Source: Streptomyces barringtoniae
GTDB taxonomy: Bacteria; Actinomycetota; Actinomycetes; Streptomycetales; Streptomycetaceae
Assembly (NCBI RefSeq): GCF_020819595.1
Contig: NZ_JAJHNP010000012.1
Location: 1-64,000 of the forward strand
Direction of reading: 5' to 3'
DNA: 64,000 bases
Shown here: positions 27,014 through 35,855 of the stretch, one piece after another
How positions within the stretch are numbered: the first letter of the stretch is position 1
How the letters are laid out: every line of letters begins with the position of its first letter
Notes under the pieces: model-generated
Database searches by the model: none
Told to the model about the DNA's origin: nothing
The model's input: the letters and a program-made list of their open reading frames with translations, nothing else
Translations under genes and position numbers: made by a program

Positions 27014-27790
27014 TCAGGGGCGGAGGGCAGCCAGATCCGTGCCGGGCAGGTGGATCCAGCCCTCCTGGCGGGCGAGCGCGCGTTCGTCCGCGGAGCGTGG
27101 CCACAGCGTGTCACCGACCAGGACGGCGCGGGCGACCAGGGCGCAGACCAGGGCGTCGAGATGGTCGTGGCTGTCGACGCACCGCGCACGCACCGCCTCG
27201 GGAAGAGCCGGGCCCAGACCCGCCTCGAGGGAACGGACGATGCGCTCCCGGACGGCGCGCGCCCCGGGCGTGGGGGTCTTGTAACTGGCGGTGAGGTGGA
27301 TCCCCCAGCGCCGCAGCGCGGCGGCGGGATACACCTCGGCGACCGGTCCGGACCCGTCCCTGGGCACGGCGACGCCCGATGCGGCGAGCTGATCCATGAG
27401 GTAGGCCGCTCGCAGCGCCACGACCCCCAGCAGGTCGGTGGACACCGACAGCGGCGGCCGCAGGGAGGTCGCCTTCCAGGTCAGGTCGTCGGTCAGCCGG
27501 AACCGCAAGGCGTCCAGACCGGGCCGCCCGTCGGCGCGGTCCCCGAACCGGACCGGGGGCGGCAGCCGCGCCCCCTGGTGGTGGGCGAGAACCGTCGCCA
27601 CGAAGTGGGACGGCCAGCCGAGGGGGCAGTCGAGGCCGGTCTTGTCGGCCGCCCGGACCACAGCGAGCAACTGCTCGTCCGCCTCGGGCACGACGAACTC
27701 CACCGCCAGGCCGCCCCCGGGTCCCCAGACGACCCGGCACACGGCCGTGCGCCGTGCACGGGCGGCCAGATCGACGCCGACCGTCACCAT
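27014..27790 (-). CDS. DUF429 family protein (predicted RNase-H-like fold)
   Basis: A 258-residue protein beginning MVTVGVDLAAR, with the DUF429 pattern: acidic first strand (GVDLA), LDCPLGWP, a Leu/Arg-rich middle with RFRLTDD, EVYPAA and C-terminal DSHDHLDALVCALVAR. The family is predicted to have an RNase-H-like fold; activity is not established. It follows the substrate-binding protein gene after 20 bp on the same strand and may share the ABC transporter transcript, although no functional link is apparent. Confidence 0.8.
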   Translation of the reverse strand: MVTVGVDLAARARRTAVCRVVWGPGGGLAVEFVVPEADEQLLAVVRAADKTGLDCPLGWPSHFVATVLAHHQGARLPPPVRFGDRADGRPGLDALRFRLTDDLTWKATSLRPPLSVSTDLLGVVALRAAYLMDQLAASGVAVPRDGSGPVAEVYPAAALRRWGIHLTASYKTPTPGARAVRERIVRSLEAGLGPALPEAVRARCVDSHDHLDALVCALVARAVLVGDTLWPRSADERALARQEGWIHLPGTDLAALRP

Positions 27791-27810
27791 GTGTCGTCCC
27801 ACCACGCCCG

Positions 27811-28974
27811 TCACTTGCCCCAGATCTTCCGGTACGCCTCCCGGTAGCCCGAGGGGTCCCAGGTCGTGGCGCCTTTGCTGTTGCTCTCCGTGGAGATGTG
27901 GACGGGCGCGACATAACCGCTGGCCGGACGGCCGGAGAAGGCGCGGTTGAACTCGTCGAGGATCTGCCAGCCCTGCAGCGACAGCGGTTCGGGGACGGTG
28001 GCCGCCTGGTACTGCTCGCCGTTGATGCGCTGGAAGGCGGACGGGTCGCCGTCGCCCGCGCCGATGTTGAAGGGTGGCCCGGAGCCCGTCTTCCCGGCCG
28101 CGCGGAAGGCGGGGGCGGCGTCGGCGAAGTACAGGTCGTTGATGGCGACGGAGTGGGTCCACCGGCTCCCGAAGCGGGAGAGCAGGAACGAGACCTCCCT
28201 GGGGGTACGGCTGCTCGCGTCCGGGATCGGGATGTTCTCGTACGCCAGCAGCCGCACGCCCGGGCAGGCCGCCAGCCCCTTCCTGATCAGCTCGGACTTG
28301 TGTTTGGCGAAGGGGATCGAGGCGTCGGTGAACAGCACGACCCCGGCGTTGCCGTGGGAGCGTGCGACGACCCACTGTGCGCTGATCGAGGCGACGTCGT
28401 CGACCTTGGTGGTGATGTTGGTGAAGAGCCTGGGGTGCACGCTGGGGCCGGGGGCGGCCACCGCGTGCCAGCCGATGAGCGGGATGTGCGCCGCGGTGGC
28501 CCGCGCGACCTGCTGCGAGGTCGAGTCGGGGTCGAAACCGCCGATGACGATGCCCGAGGGCCTGAGCGCCACGGCCTCGCTCAGCGCCGCCTGGATGCCG
28601 GCGGGGGTGCCCTCGCCGTCGATCACCCGGACCTTCCAGCCGATGACCCTCGCGGCCTCCTTCACGCCCTGTGCGACGGCGGCGACTCCGGGGTTGGTCA
28701 TGGTCTGTGCTACGTAGACGACCGTCTTGCCGGGCACCGCGGCGGGGCCGCTGGTCGGCCCGTTCCAGGGGACGTCGGTCCTCTCCGCCCGGGTGACGGC
28801 GGCCCGGGCCTCGGCCTGGACCGCGGGGCAGCCGCTCGGGCCCGTGGTGGCGGCCCCGGGGCCGTGCGACGAGCCGCGTTCGCAGCCCGCGAGGGCGGTC
28901 GCCGCCACCAGCAGGGCGACGGAGACCGGTCGCGCCCGGGCGATGCCGGGGACGGCCTTGCGATTGCGGTGCAC
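27811..28974 (-). CDS. Periplasmic-type sugar-binding lipoprotein of an ABC importer
   Basis: A 387-residue lipoprotein. The signal peptide ends in lipobox LAGC, followed by a type I periplasmic-binding fold (VVYVAQTMTNPGVAAVAQGV; PSGIVIGGFDPDS). It would capture the ligand outside the membrane for the permease and ATPase encoded just upstream. The ribose/xylose class is indicated by the permease and ATPase, but the binding residues are not those of classical RbsB, so the ligand is unknown. GTG 28974 has GAGGAG upstream. Confidence 0.85.
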   Translation of the reverse strand: MHRNRKAVPGIARARPVSVALLVAATALAGCERGSSHGPGAATTGPSGCPAVQAEARAAVTRAERTDVPWNGPTSGPAAVPGKTVVYVAQTMTNPGVAAVAQGVKEAARVIGWKVRVIDGEGTPAGIQAALSEAVALRPSGIVIGGFDPDSTSQQVARATAAHIPLIGWHAVAAPGPSVHPRLFTNITTKVDDVASISAQWVVARSHGNAGVVLFTDASIPFAKHKSELIRKGLAACPGVRLLAYENIPIPDASSRTPREVSFLLSRFGSRWTHSVAINDLYFADAAPAFRAAGKTGSGPPFNIGAGDGDPSAFQRINGEQYQAATVPEPLSLQGWQILDEFNRAFSGRPASGYVAPVHISTESNSKGATTWDPSGYREAYRKIWGK

Positions 28975-29014
28975 GAGAGCTCCTCGCGGCGGGCTGAGCG
29001 GAGGGGAGGGCGGC

Positions 29015-30061
29015 TCAAGGGGGTGGGGCGGGCGCGTCGCGGGGCGCGGCGGCCCCGGTGCGCATGCGGCGGGCGGAGTAGCCGGCCAGGCCGACGGCGA
29101 GCAGGAGGGTGCCGCCGTAGAAGAGGGGGATCGTCCAGAAGTCGGCGCCCATCTGGCCGATGCCGGTGAGGCCGACGGCGAGCACGGCGACGGCGACGAG
29201 CGTGCCCAGGGCGTTGGGGCGGCCGGGTTTGATAGCGGTGGAACCGAGCAGGGCGCCGACGAAGGCGGGCAGCAGGTAGTCGAGGCCGACGCTGGGATTG
29301 CCGATCTGCTGCTGTGCCGCGAGCAGCACACCGGCGAGGCCGACGATCAGTCCCGATGCGGTGAACGCGTAGACGGTGTACTTGCGGGTCGGGATGCCGA
29401 CGAGGTCGGCGGCGCGCGGGTTGGAGCCGACGACGTAGAGGTACCGGCCGAGCGGCAGCCGCTCCAGCACCAGCCAGAGGGCGACCGCCAGGGCGAGCAC
29501 GTAGAAGGCGGGGACCGGCAGGCCGAGGAACCTGGAGTCGTACAGATCGGTGAAGGCTGCGGGCAGACCCTGCGGGCCGGGGACGATCCGGCCGCCGCCC
29601 GTGACCCAGCCGGTCACGGCGTACATCATGCTGCCGGTCCCGAGGGTGGCGATGAACGAGTCGATGCGGCCGAACTCGACGACGACACCGTTGAGGGCGC
29701 CCACGACCAGCCCTCCGGCGACCACCGCGAGGCAGGCCCACGGCCAGGGCCACCGCTCGTCGACCACCAGCTGCATGACCATGACGTGCGCCAGACCGAG
29801 GCCGTAGCCGATGGAGAGGTCGAACGCGCCGGTCACGACGGGGACCATGGCGGCGAGCGCGAGGACGGCGGGGATCGACTGGCTGGACAGGATCGAGTCG
29901 ACCGTCTCCCGCGTGGGAAACGTACGCGGCAGGGTGAGCGAGAAGACCAGGAAGAGCACAGCGGTGAGCGCCAGCAGGCCGTAGGCGCTGAGGAGGTGTC
30001 CGGCGGGGCGCCGCCGGTACGGCCGGGACGGGGACGCGGAGGAAGGCGGCGGCGCGGTCAT
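29015..30061 (-). CDS. ABC sugar transporter permease (RbsC-like)
   Basis: A 348-residue membrane protein with about ten helices and the BPD_transp_2 signature region (TGAFDLSIGYGLGLAHV, NALNGVV-like GALNGVVVEF, IDSFIATLGTGSM, GSNPRAADLVGI). It forms the membrane channel of the importer. ATG 30061 overlaps the ATPase stop by 4 bp. It is followed after 40 bp by the binding-protein gene. Confidence 0.9.
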   Translation of the reverse strand: MTAPPPSSASPSRPYRRRPAGHLLSAYGLLALTAVLFLVFSLTLPRTFPTRETVDSILSSQSIPAVLALAAMVPVVTGAFDLSIGYGLGLAHVMVMQLVVDERWPWPWACLAVVAGGLVVGALNGVVVEFGRIDSFIATLGTGSMMYAVTGWVTGGGRIVPGPQGLPAAFTDLYDSRFLGLPVPAFYVLALAVALWLVLERLPLGRYLYVVGSNPRAADLVGIPTRKYTVYAFTASGLIVGLAGVLLAAQQQIGNPSVGLDYLLPAFVGALLGSTAIKPGRPNALGTLVAVAVLAVGLTGIGQMGADFWTIPLFYGGTLLLAVGLAGYSARRMRTGAAAPRDAPAPPP

Positions 30062-31581
30062 GAGTCCGTCGCGGGTCCGGAAGAGGGCATCGCCGAGGCC
30101 GCCCGGGTGAGCCCGGCGACCGTGAGGGCCGGACCGCCCAGCTCGGCCGTCACCGACCCGCGGACGAACACCAGGGCGCGCCGGCACACGCCCGCGACCT
30201 CCTCGAAGTCCGTGGAGACGAGCAGCACCGCGAGGCCGGCGGCCAGTGCCTCGTCGAGCAGGCGGTAGACGGCGGCCTTGGCCCCGATGTCCACGCTCGC
30301 GGTCGGCTCCTCGAGGATCAGCAGGCGCAGGCCCACCCGGAGCCACCGGCCGATCATCACCTTCTGCTGGTTTCCGCCGGACAGCGTGCCGATGGGGGTC
30401 TCGCTGTCGCGGGGACGCACCGAGAACCGTTCGATCAGCTCGGCGGCCTCGGCGCGTTCGCGGCGGGGGGCGATCCACTGCAGCGCCGGCCGGCCTCCGG
30501 CGCGCGGGTTGGCCAGGAGGTTCTCCCGTACGGTCAGCTCGGCGGCGCAGCCCTCCCGCTGTCTGTCACCCGGCACGAAGCCGACACCGACGCGGACGGC
30601 GTCGGCGACGGTACGGGGACGGTAGGGCCGGCCGCCGAGGAGCACCCGGCCGCCGAGCAGGGGCCGGGAACCGGCGAGGGCCCGGCCCAGGTCCATGTGC
30701 CCGGCGCCCGAGAGGCCCACCAGGCCCAGGACCTCCCCGGCCCCGAGTTCCAGGGCGACCGGTCCCGTGCCGGTCGTCCGTACGCCGTCGAGGCTCAGGA
30801 CGGCCGGGCCGCCGGCGGGGACGGTGGCGGGGCGGTAGCGGGCCGGTTCCTCGCCGACGATGTCATGGACCAGCCGGGCGGGGCCGTGGTCCGCCAGGGT
30901 GCCGTGGCTGACGAGACGGCCGTCGCGCAGGACGGCGAAGGCGTCGGCGACCTCGTACACCTCGTCCAGCCGGTGGCTGACGTAGAGGAGGCCGTGCCCC
31001 TGGTCGCGCAGGGTGTGCAGGACGCGGAAGAGCCGGGCGCAGTCCGTGGCGGGCAGGCGGGCGGTCGGCTCGTCGAGGACGAGGAGTCCCGCCCGGGCGG
31101 CCAGGGCCCGGGCGATGGCGACCAGCGAGCGCTCGGCGGGGGAGAGGCGGGCGATCGGCGTGTCGGGGTCGAGGTGTCCGGCGACGAGCCGCAGGGCTTC
31201 GGCGCAGCGCTCCCGGGTGCGCCGCCAGGAGATCAGTCCGGCGCGACGGTGGTATCCGATGATCAGGGCGATGTTCTCGGCGACCGTCATCCATTCCACG
31301 AGACCGAGGTCCTGGTGGATGAAGGACATGGCGCGGGAGGCGGCACGACTGCCGAGCGGGTGCCCGTCCACCGTGACCTGTCCCGCGTCGGCGTGGTGGA
31401 CGCCGGCGAGCACCTTGATGAGGGTGGACTTTCCGGCTCCGTTGGGGCCGAGGAGAGCGAGGACGCTGCCCGCGTGGACGTCGAGGTCGACCCCGTCCAG
31501 CGCGAGGGTCCCGCCGAACCGCTTGGTGAGCCCACGGATGTGGACCAGGGGTTCCGCAGAGGTGTCGGGAGGGTCGTGCAC
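30058..31581 (-). CDS. ABC sugar transporter ATPase (RbsA-like, two domains)
   Basis: About 507 residues with two fused nucleotide-binding domains. The first has Walker A GPNGAGKST and Walker B LLVLDEPTA, but its signature is LSPAE rather than LSGGQ. The second has a degenerate Walker A (GLSGAGHMD), as usual in RbsA, with an intact LSGGNQQ. One composite site is therefore expected to drive transport. GGAG directly abuts an ATG at 31587 but lies six bases before GTG 31581, so the GTG start is preferred. An AT-rich patch with two TTGGAT repeats near 31670-31690 is the likely promoter area. Confidence 0.88.
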   Translation of the reverse strand: MHDPPDTSAEPLVHIRGLTKRFGGTLALDGVDLDVHAGSVLALLGPNGAGKSTLIKVLAGVHHADAGQVTVDGHPLGSRAASRAMSFIHQDLGLVEWMTVAENIALIIGYHRRAGLISWRRTRERCAEALRLVAGHLDPDTPIARLSPAERSLVAIARALAARAGLLVLDEPTARLPATDCARLFRVLHTLRDQGHGLLYVSHRLDEVYEVADAFAVLRDGRLVSHGTLADHGPARLVHDIVGEEPARYRPATVPAGGPAVLSLDGVRTTGTGPVALELGAGEVLGLVGLSGAGHMDLGRALAGSRPLLGGRVLLGGRPYRPRTVADAVRVGVGFVPGDRQREGCAAELTVRENLLANPRAGGRPALQWIAPRRERAEAAELIERFSVRPRDSETPIGTLSGGNQQKVMIGRWLRVGLRLLILEEPTASVDIGAKAAVYRLLDEALAAGLAVLLVSTDFEEVAGVCRRALVFVRGSVTAELGGPALTVAGLTRAASAMPSSGPATDS

Positions 31582-31733
31582 GGACATCTCCGGAGGTCGG
31601 CCTGGCGAGTTCTTCCCGACTGTCGCCACTGAACGGTCGCCACCGATCCTAGTGGGCCAACAAAGGGCATATTGGATGATTTTGGATATTCGCCGCTCTT
31701 CATGACTCCAACGGGCCAGCGGCGCCGCCGGTC

Positions 31734-34553
31734 TCAGACGCCGTCGAGGCCGCACTCGGCCCAGATGACCTTGCCCTGGGGCAGGTAGCGCGTACCCCAG
31801 CTCCGTGCCAGCTGGGCGACGAGGAACAGGCCGCGGCCGCCCTCGTCGGTGCTGGCGGCCCGGCGCAGGTGCGGGGCGGTGTTGCTGGTGTCGGACACCT
31901 CGCAGATCAGGGTGCGGTCGTGGAGCAGCCGCACGCGGATGGGGCCGCAGCCGTGGCGGATGGCGTTGGTGACCAGCTCGCTGAGCATCAGTTCCGCGGC
32001 GAAGGCGGCTTCGTCGAGGCCCCAGTCCGCCAGCCGGCGCATGGCAGCGGCGCGGACTTCGCCGACGAGGGCCGGGTCGGGCTGCAGGTCCCACGTGGCG
32101 ATCCGGTCGGGGGCCAGCGCGCGGGTGCGGGCCACGAGCAGGGCGATGTCGTCACAGGGGTGGGCGGGCGCCACGCTGTTCAGGACCACCTGGCAGGTCT
32201 CCTCGGGCGCGCGGTCCGGGTGGCCCAGGGCCTCGCGCAACTGGTCGAGGGCCCCGTCGAGGTCGCGGTACCGGGCCTCGACGAGTCCGTCGGTGTAGAG
32301 GACCAGCTGGCTGCCCTCGGGGAGATCGGTCTCGACCGCTTCGAAGGGCAGGCCCCCCAGGCCGAGCGGAGGCCCGGCGGGCAGCTCCGCGAAGGACACC
32401 GTGCCGTCGGGGCGGACCAGCGCGGGGGGAGGATGCCCGGCGCGGGCCATGGTGCACCGCTGGGTGGTCGGGTCGTAGATGGCGTACACGCAGGTCGCGC
32501 CGATGATGTCCGCTCCGTCGGGGTCCTCCCGGTCCAGGCGTCCCACCAGGTTGTCGAGGTGGGTGAGGACCTCGTCCGGGGGGAAGTCGAGTTCGGCGAA
32601 GCTGCGTGCGGCGGTGCGCAGCCGGCCCATGGTGGCGGCGGAGAGCATGCCGTGGCCGACGACGTCCCCGACCATCAGGCCGATACGGGTGCCGGAGAGG
32701 GGGATGACGTCGTACCAGTCACCGCCCACGTCGGATTCGGCGGGCAGATAGCGATGGGCGACCTCGACGGCGTCCTGGTCGGGCAGCCCGTGCGGGAGCA
32801 GGCTGCGCTGCAGGGCCAGCACCATGGTGCGTTCGCGTGTGTAGCGCCGGGCGTTGTCGATGGACAGGGCGGCCCGGGCGGCGAGTTCCTGGGCCAGCGA
32901 ACGGTCGTCGTCGCCGAAGGGGGCCGGGTCCCGGCCGCGGTAGAACGCGGCGACGCCCAGGACGACCCCGCGAGCGACCAGCGGGACCGCGACGAGGGAG
33001 TGGACGTGGGTCAGCAGCTCCTCGGTGTGCTCGGGGTCGTGGGCGAGCCAGCCCGCGGCGACCGTCAGGTCCGGTTCCAGCACCGCCTCCCCGCCGGTCA
33101 GGGAGCGCAGCTGTGGTGTGGCCGGGCCGTAGTCGACCTGCTTGCCGACCGGATGGAAGGGGCAGTCGTCGCGGACGCCGTGGACCACCGCGCGGCGCAG
33201 GTCGCCGTGCGGGTCGGCGGCCTCCTCGCCTTGCAGTACGGCCTCGGGCAGGTCGATCGTGACGTAGTCGGCGAGTCGCGGTACCGCCGTCTCCGCGAGT
33301 TCCTGGGCGGTGCGGCGCACGTCCAGGGTGGTGCCTATGCGCGTGCTGGCCTCGGACAGCAGCTCCAGGCGGCGCCGTGCGGCGAGCGCGTGCCGTCCCA
33401 CCTCCGGCTCCCCCACGAGCAGCAGCCCTCTCGACGGGCGCGTGGCGGCGGCGTGATCGGCTTCCGCTCCGACCGGTGCGACACCCTTGCCGCCGCCGGT
33501 GGCGGCCTCGCCCCGTGCGGCAACGGGAACGGCTCCCGACGTCAGGACCACGGGGGAGGTGGCAGGCTCGCGGGGGAAGCCCGGCAACTCGTCGAGCCGC
33601 CGGGGCGGGCCGAGCGGATTCCGTGGTGCGGGGCCGGGCATGACGGCCTCGATGGCCAGGCCCTCCACCCCGGTGGCACTGGTCATCGGACGGCTCAGCA
33701 GCGTGACACGCCGGCCGTCGGACAGGGTGACGTGGACGGCGGCCAGCTGCGCGCAGGAGATCAACTCGGTGGCCTTGTCCATGAGGATCGCGTGGTCACG
33801 GGGATGCTGTCCGAGGGACAGGTCGTCCAGTCCGATGGTGCGCTGCCCGCCGACGGCGGCTTCGGCCTCGGCGTCCAGATACGCCCGCAGCAGAGCGCGC
33901 TCGCGTGCGGAACTACGGCTGAGCAGCCGCCGTTCGATGGCTCGCGCCGCCTTGCGCAGCACGGTGGCCAGCGCCGGGTCGTCGAAGCTGCGCGGATAGC
34001 CGAAGCACAGGACGCCCTCGATACGGCCGCTGAGCGGGTCGCGGACCGGGAGCGCGCGGCAGGCACTTGCCTGGGAGCGCTCGGCGAAGTGCTCGGCACC
34101 GTACACCCGGATGAGTTGCCGTTCCGCCAGCGCGAGCCCGATGCCGTTGGTGCCGGCGACCTGCTCGGCGAACACGAACCCCGGCAGGCGCTGGATCGCC
34201 GGGAGGCTTCTGGCCAGGGACGGCTCTCCGAAACGGCGCAGGAGGACCGTTCCGCTCGCGTCGGCGACACTGATGTTCATGTGACTGCCGGCGAACCTGT
34301 ACTGCAGCCGGTCGAGCACCGGCACGGCCGCGCGGATGATCCGTGCTTCCGTGTCGAAGTCCTCCCGGAAGGGGAGGTCGGACCGGTCCGGCGAGAGCCC
34401 CAGGGACCGGCATCGCTGCCATGAATGAGAGATGGGCGTGCGCACGCCCGCTTCGATCGCCCCACCCTCCAGGAAACGCTCACGCGAACGAACGGGTCCC
34501 GTGCCGTCTGCCGCACGCCCCGCCGGAGTCGGTGCCCCGTCGAACCGAACCAC
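31734..34553 (-). CDS. GAF / SpoIIE phosphatase / HATPase regulator with AcoR-like N-terminus
   Basis: About 939 residues. The N-terminus (SRERFLEGGA, ISHSWQRCRSLGL) and first GAF domain match the sensory part of AcoR-type sigma-54 activators. A linker follows, containing LLLVGEPEVGRHAL, then a second GAF, a SpoIIE-type PP2C (GGDWYDVIPL, MVGDVVGHG) and a C-terminal HATPase of RsbW type (SELVTNAIRHG, GRGLFLVAQL). It probably controls a partner-switching sigma-factor pathway by kinase and phosphatase actions in one chain. An ATG at 34634 would add 27 AT-rich codons without ribosome-binding site; GTG 34553 has GAGG six bases upstream. Confidence 0.87.
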   Translation of the reverse strand: MVRFDGAPTPAGRAADGTGPVRSRERFLEGGAIEAGVRTPISHSWQRCRSLGLSPDRSDLPFREDFDTEARIIRAAVPVLDRLQYRFAGSHMNISVADASGTVLLRRFGEPSLARSLPAIQRLPGFVFAEQVAGTNGIGLALAERQLIRVYGAEHFAERSQASACRALPVRDPLSGRIEGVLCFGYPRSFDDPALATVLRKAARAIERRLLSRSSARERALLRAYLDAEAEAAVGGQRTIGLDDLSLGQHPRDHAILMDKATELISCAQLAAVHVTLSDGRRVTLLSRPMTSATGVEGLAIEAVMPGPAPRNPLGPPRRLDELPGFPREPATSPVVLTSGAVPVAARGEAATGGGKGVAPVGAEADHAAATRPSRGLLLVGEPEVGRHALAARRRLELLSEASTRIGTTLDVRRTAQELAETAVPRLADYVTIDLPEAVLQGEEAADPHGDLRRAVVHGVRDDCPFHPVGKQVDYGPATPQLRSLTGGEAVLEPDLTVAAGWLAHDPEHTEELLTHVHSLVAVPLVARGVVLGVAAFYRGRDPAPFGDDDRSLAQELAARAALSIDNARRYTRERTMVLALQRSLLPHGLPDQDAVEVAHRYLPAESDVGGDWYDVIPLSGTRIGLMVGDVVGHGMLSAATMGRLRTAARSFAELDFPPDEVLTHLDNLVGRLDREDPDGADIIGATCVYAIYDPTTQRCTMARAGHPPPALVRPDGTVSFAELPAGPPLGLGGLPFEAVETDLPEGSQLVLYTDGLVEARYRDLDGALDQLREALGHPDRAPEETCQVVLNSVAPAHPCDDIALLVARTRALAPDRIATWDLQPDPALVGEVRAAAMRRLADWGLDEAAFAAELMLSELVTNAIRHGCGPIRVRLLHDRTLICEVSDTSNTAPHLRRAASTDEGGRGLFLVAQLARSWGTRYLPQGKVIWAECGLDGV

Positions 34554-34684
34554 GCTGTGCCTCACTCGCGATAGTCCGCTTTCCGGAACCAAGCTGACAT
34601 AAATGAGAATACGGACATTGGGGGCGATGGTCACGATTAAAAGGGTTCTGATTCTTCATGTGCATGACCTGCTGGTTCCGTTCG

Positions 34685-35659
34685 TCACAGGACCGCCACC
34701 GGGTTCACGGGCGAGCCCGTCCCGCCCGGTACGTTCAGCGGTGCCACTGCCAGCAAGAACTCATACCGCCCGGCCTCGGCGGTTGCCGCGGAGAGGGCTT
34801 CCAGGTCGAGGTTGTCCAGCAGTGGCACCCCCATCGCGGCCACGGCCAGGGCATGGACCGGCGAGTGCACGCCCTCCACCGGCGAGGGCCGTACATCACT
34901 GTCGCCGTCACCGCCGAGCAGCGCGACGCCGCGCTCCGCCAGCAGCGGTACGGCGTCCACGTGGAAGCCCGCGCTCGCCGTGTCCGGGTCCCAGGCGCCG
35001 AGCGCCGTGCGGCGGCGGACGTGCCCGGACCGCAGCAGCACCGCGTCACCCTCGCCGATCGTCACACCGAGCGCCCGCTCCGCGGCGGTGATGTCCCGCG
35101 CGTGCACCGCCCGCCCCGGCTCCAGCCAGCGGATCCCGAGGACGGCGGGGAGGTCGAGGAGCACACCCCGCGTGACGAGGGCCCCGAGCGCCGACACCGC
35201 TCCGAAGCGGGCGCCCGCGGCGCCGACGACGTCGCGGGCCGTCCGGCCGTCGTAGAGCTGTCCCCGGTAGGCGATGTGGCTCAGGGCGTCGAGATGCGTG
35301 ACACCCTTGCCGTGGTAGTCGGCGGCGATGAAGTCCTTGTGGGTGGAGGGCTCCGGGCTCTCCACGTCACCGAGATCGGTCATGTGGTGCAGAGCGGGCC
35401 TGCGGTTGTCGGGGCCGGGCCGGGTGTTCCAGGGCAGCGCCAGGGGGACGACCACCCCCGACCGCACGGCGGCCGTGGCCCGCCGTACATGGTCCGCGGT
35501 CACACGGTTCCAGGCTCCGCGGTCGGCCGGTGTCCAGCGGCCCCATGTGCGGACCGCCTCGAAGAGCGCGTCGAACTCCCAACGGGAGACGGCGGGCCCG
35601 TTGCCGGTCACGGGTGATCTGGGCTCGGGGTCACCGGCGGGCTTCGCGGTCATCGGCAC
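34685..35659 (-). CDS. Cyclase-family metal-dependent hydrolase (kynurenine-formamidase-like)
   Basis: A 324-residue protein of the Cyclase (PF04199-type) family. The metal-binding motif HxGTHxDxxxH reads YHGKGVTHLDALSHIAYRG, with His, His and Asp present, and LLRSGHV plus GFHVDAVPLL follow as expected. Such enzymes hydrolyse formamides, isatin or cyclic amides with Mn or Zn. The substrate is not deducible. It lies between two phosphatase genes and shows no operon link to either (131 and 196 bp gaps). Confidence 0.82.
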   Translation of the reverse strand: MPMTAKPAGDPEPRSPVTGNGPAVSRWEFDALFEAVRTWGRWTPADRGAWNRVTADHVRRATAAVRSGVVVPLALPWNTRPGPDNRRPALHHMTDLGDVESPEPSTHKDFIAADYHGKGVTHLDALSHIAYRGQLYDGRTARDVVGAAGARFGAVSALGALVTRGVLLDLPAVLGIRWLEPGRAVHARDITAAERALGVTIGEGDAVLLRSGHVRRRTALGAWDPDTASAGFHVDAVPLLAERGVALLGGDGDSDVRPSPVEGVHSPVHALAVAAMGVPLLDNLDLEALSAATAEAGRYEFLLAVAPLNVPGGTGSPVNPVAVL

Positions 35660-35855
35660 TCACCTGTACTCACCTGTGCTCACCGTTCTCCGGGCGGGAC
35701 GCCGAGGGGCCCGGTGCTCGTGATCAACTCCAGCTTTGCACAGTGGCAGCGCCGCTCGGTCGTGCTCGGCCGCCGGTCTGGGACGACCATGGATGAAGGC
35801 AGCACGCTCGCCGGTGGGCCAGAAGCCCAGGCGCCGAGCGGAGGGAAGAAGAACC

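Noticed and set aside
31869..34424. 851-codon plus-strand frame opposite the GAF/SpoIIE gene
   Set aside because: Shadow of a well-supported multidomain gene; no recognisable domain or ribosome-binding site.
34554..34634. Upstream ATG-proximal extension of the AcoR/SpoIIE gene
   Set aside because: The 27 codons are AT-rich unlike the rest of the gene and have no ribosome-binding site; more likely promoter DNA.
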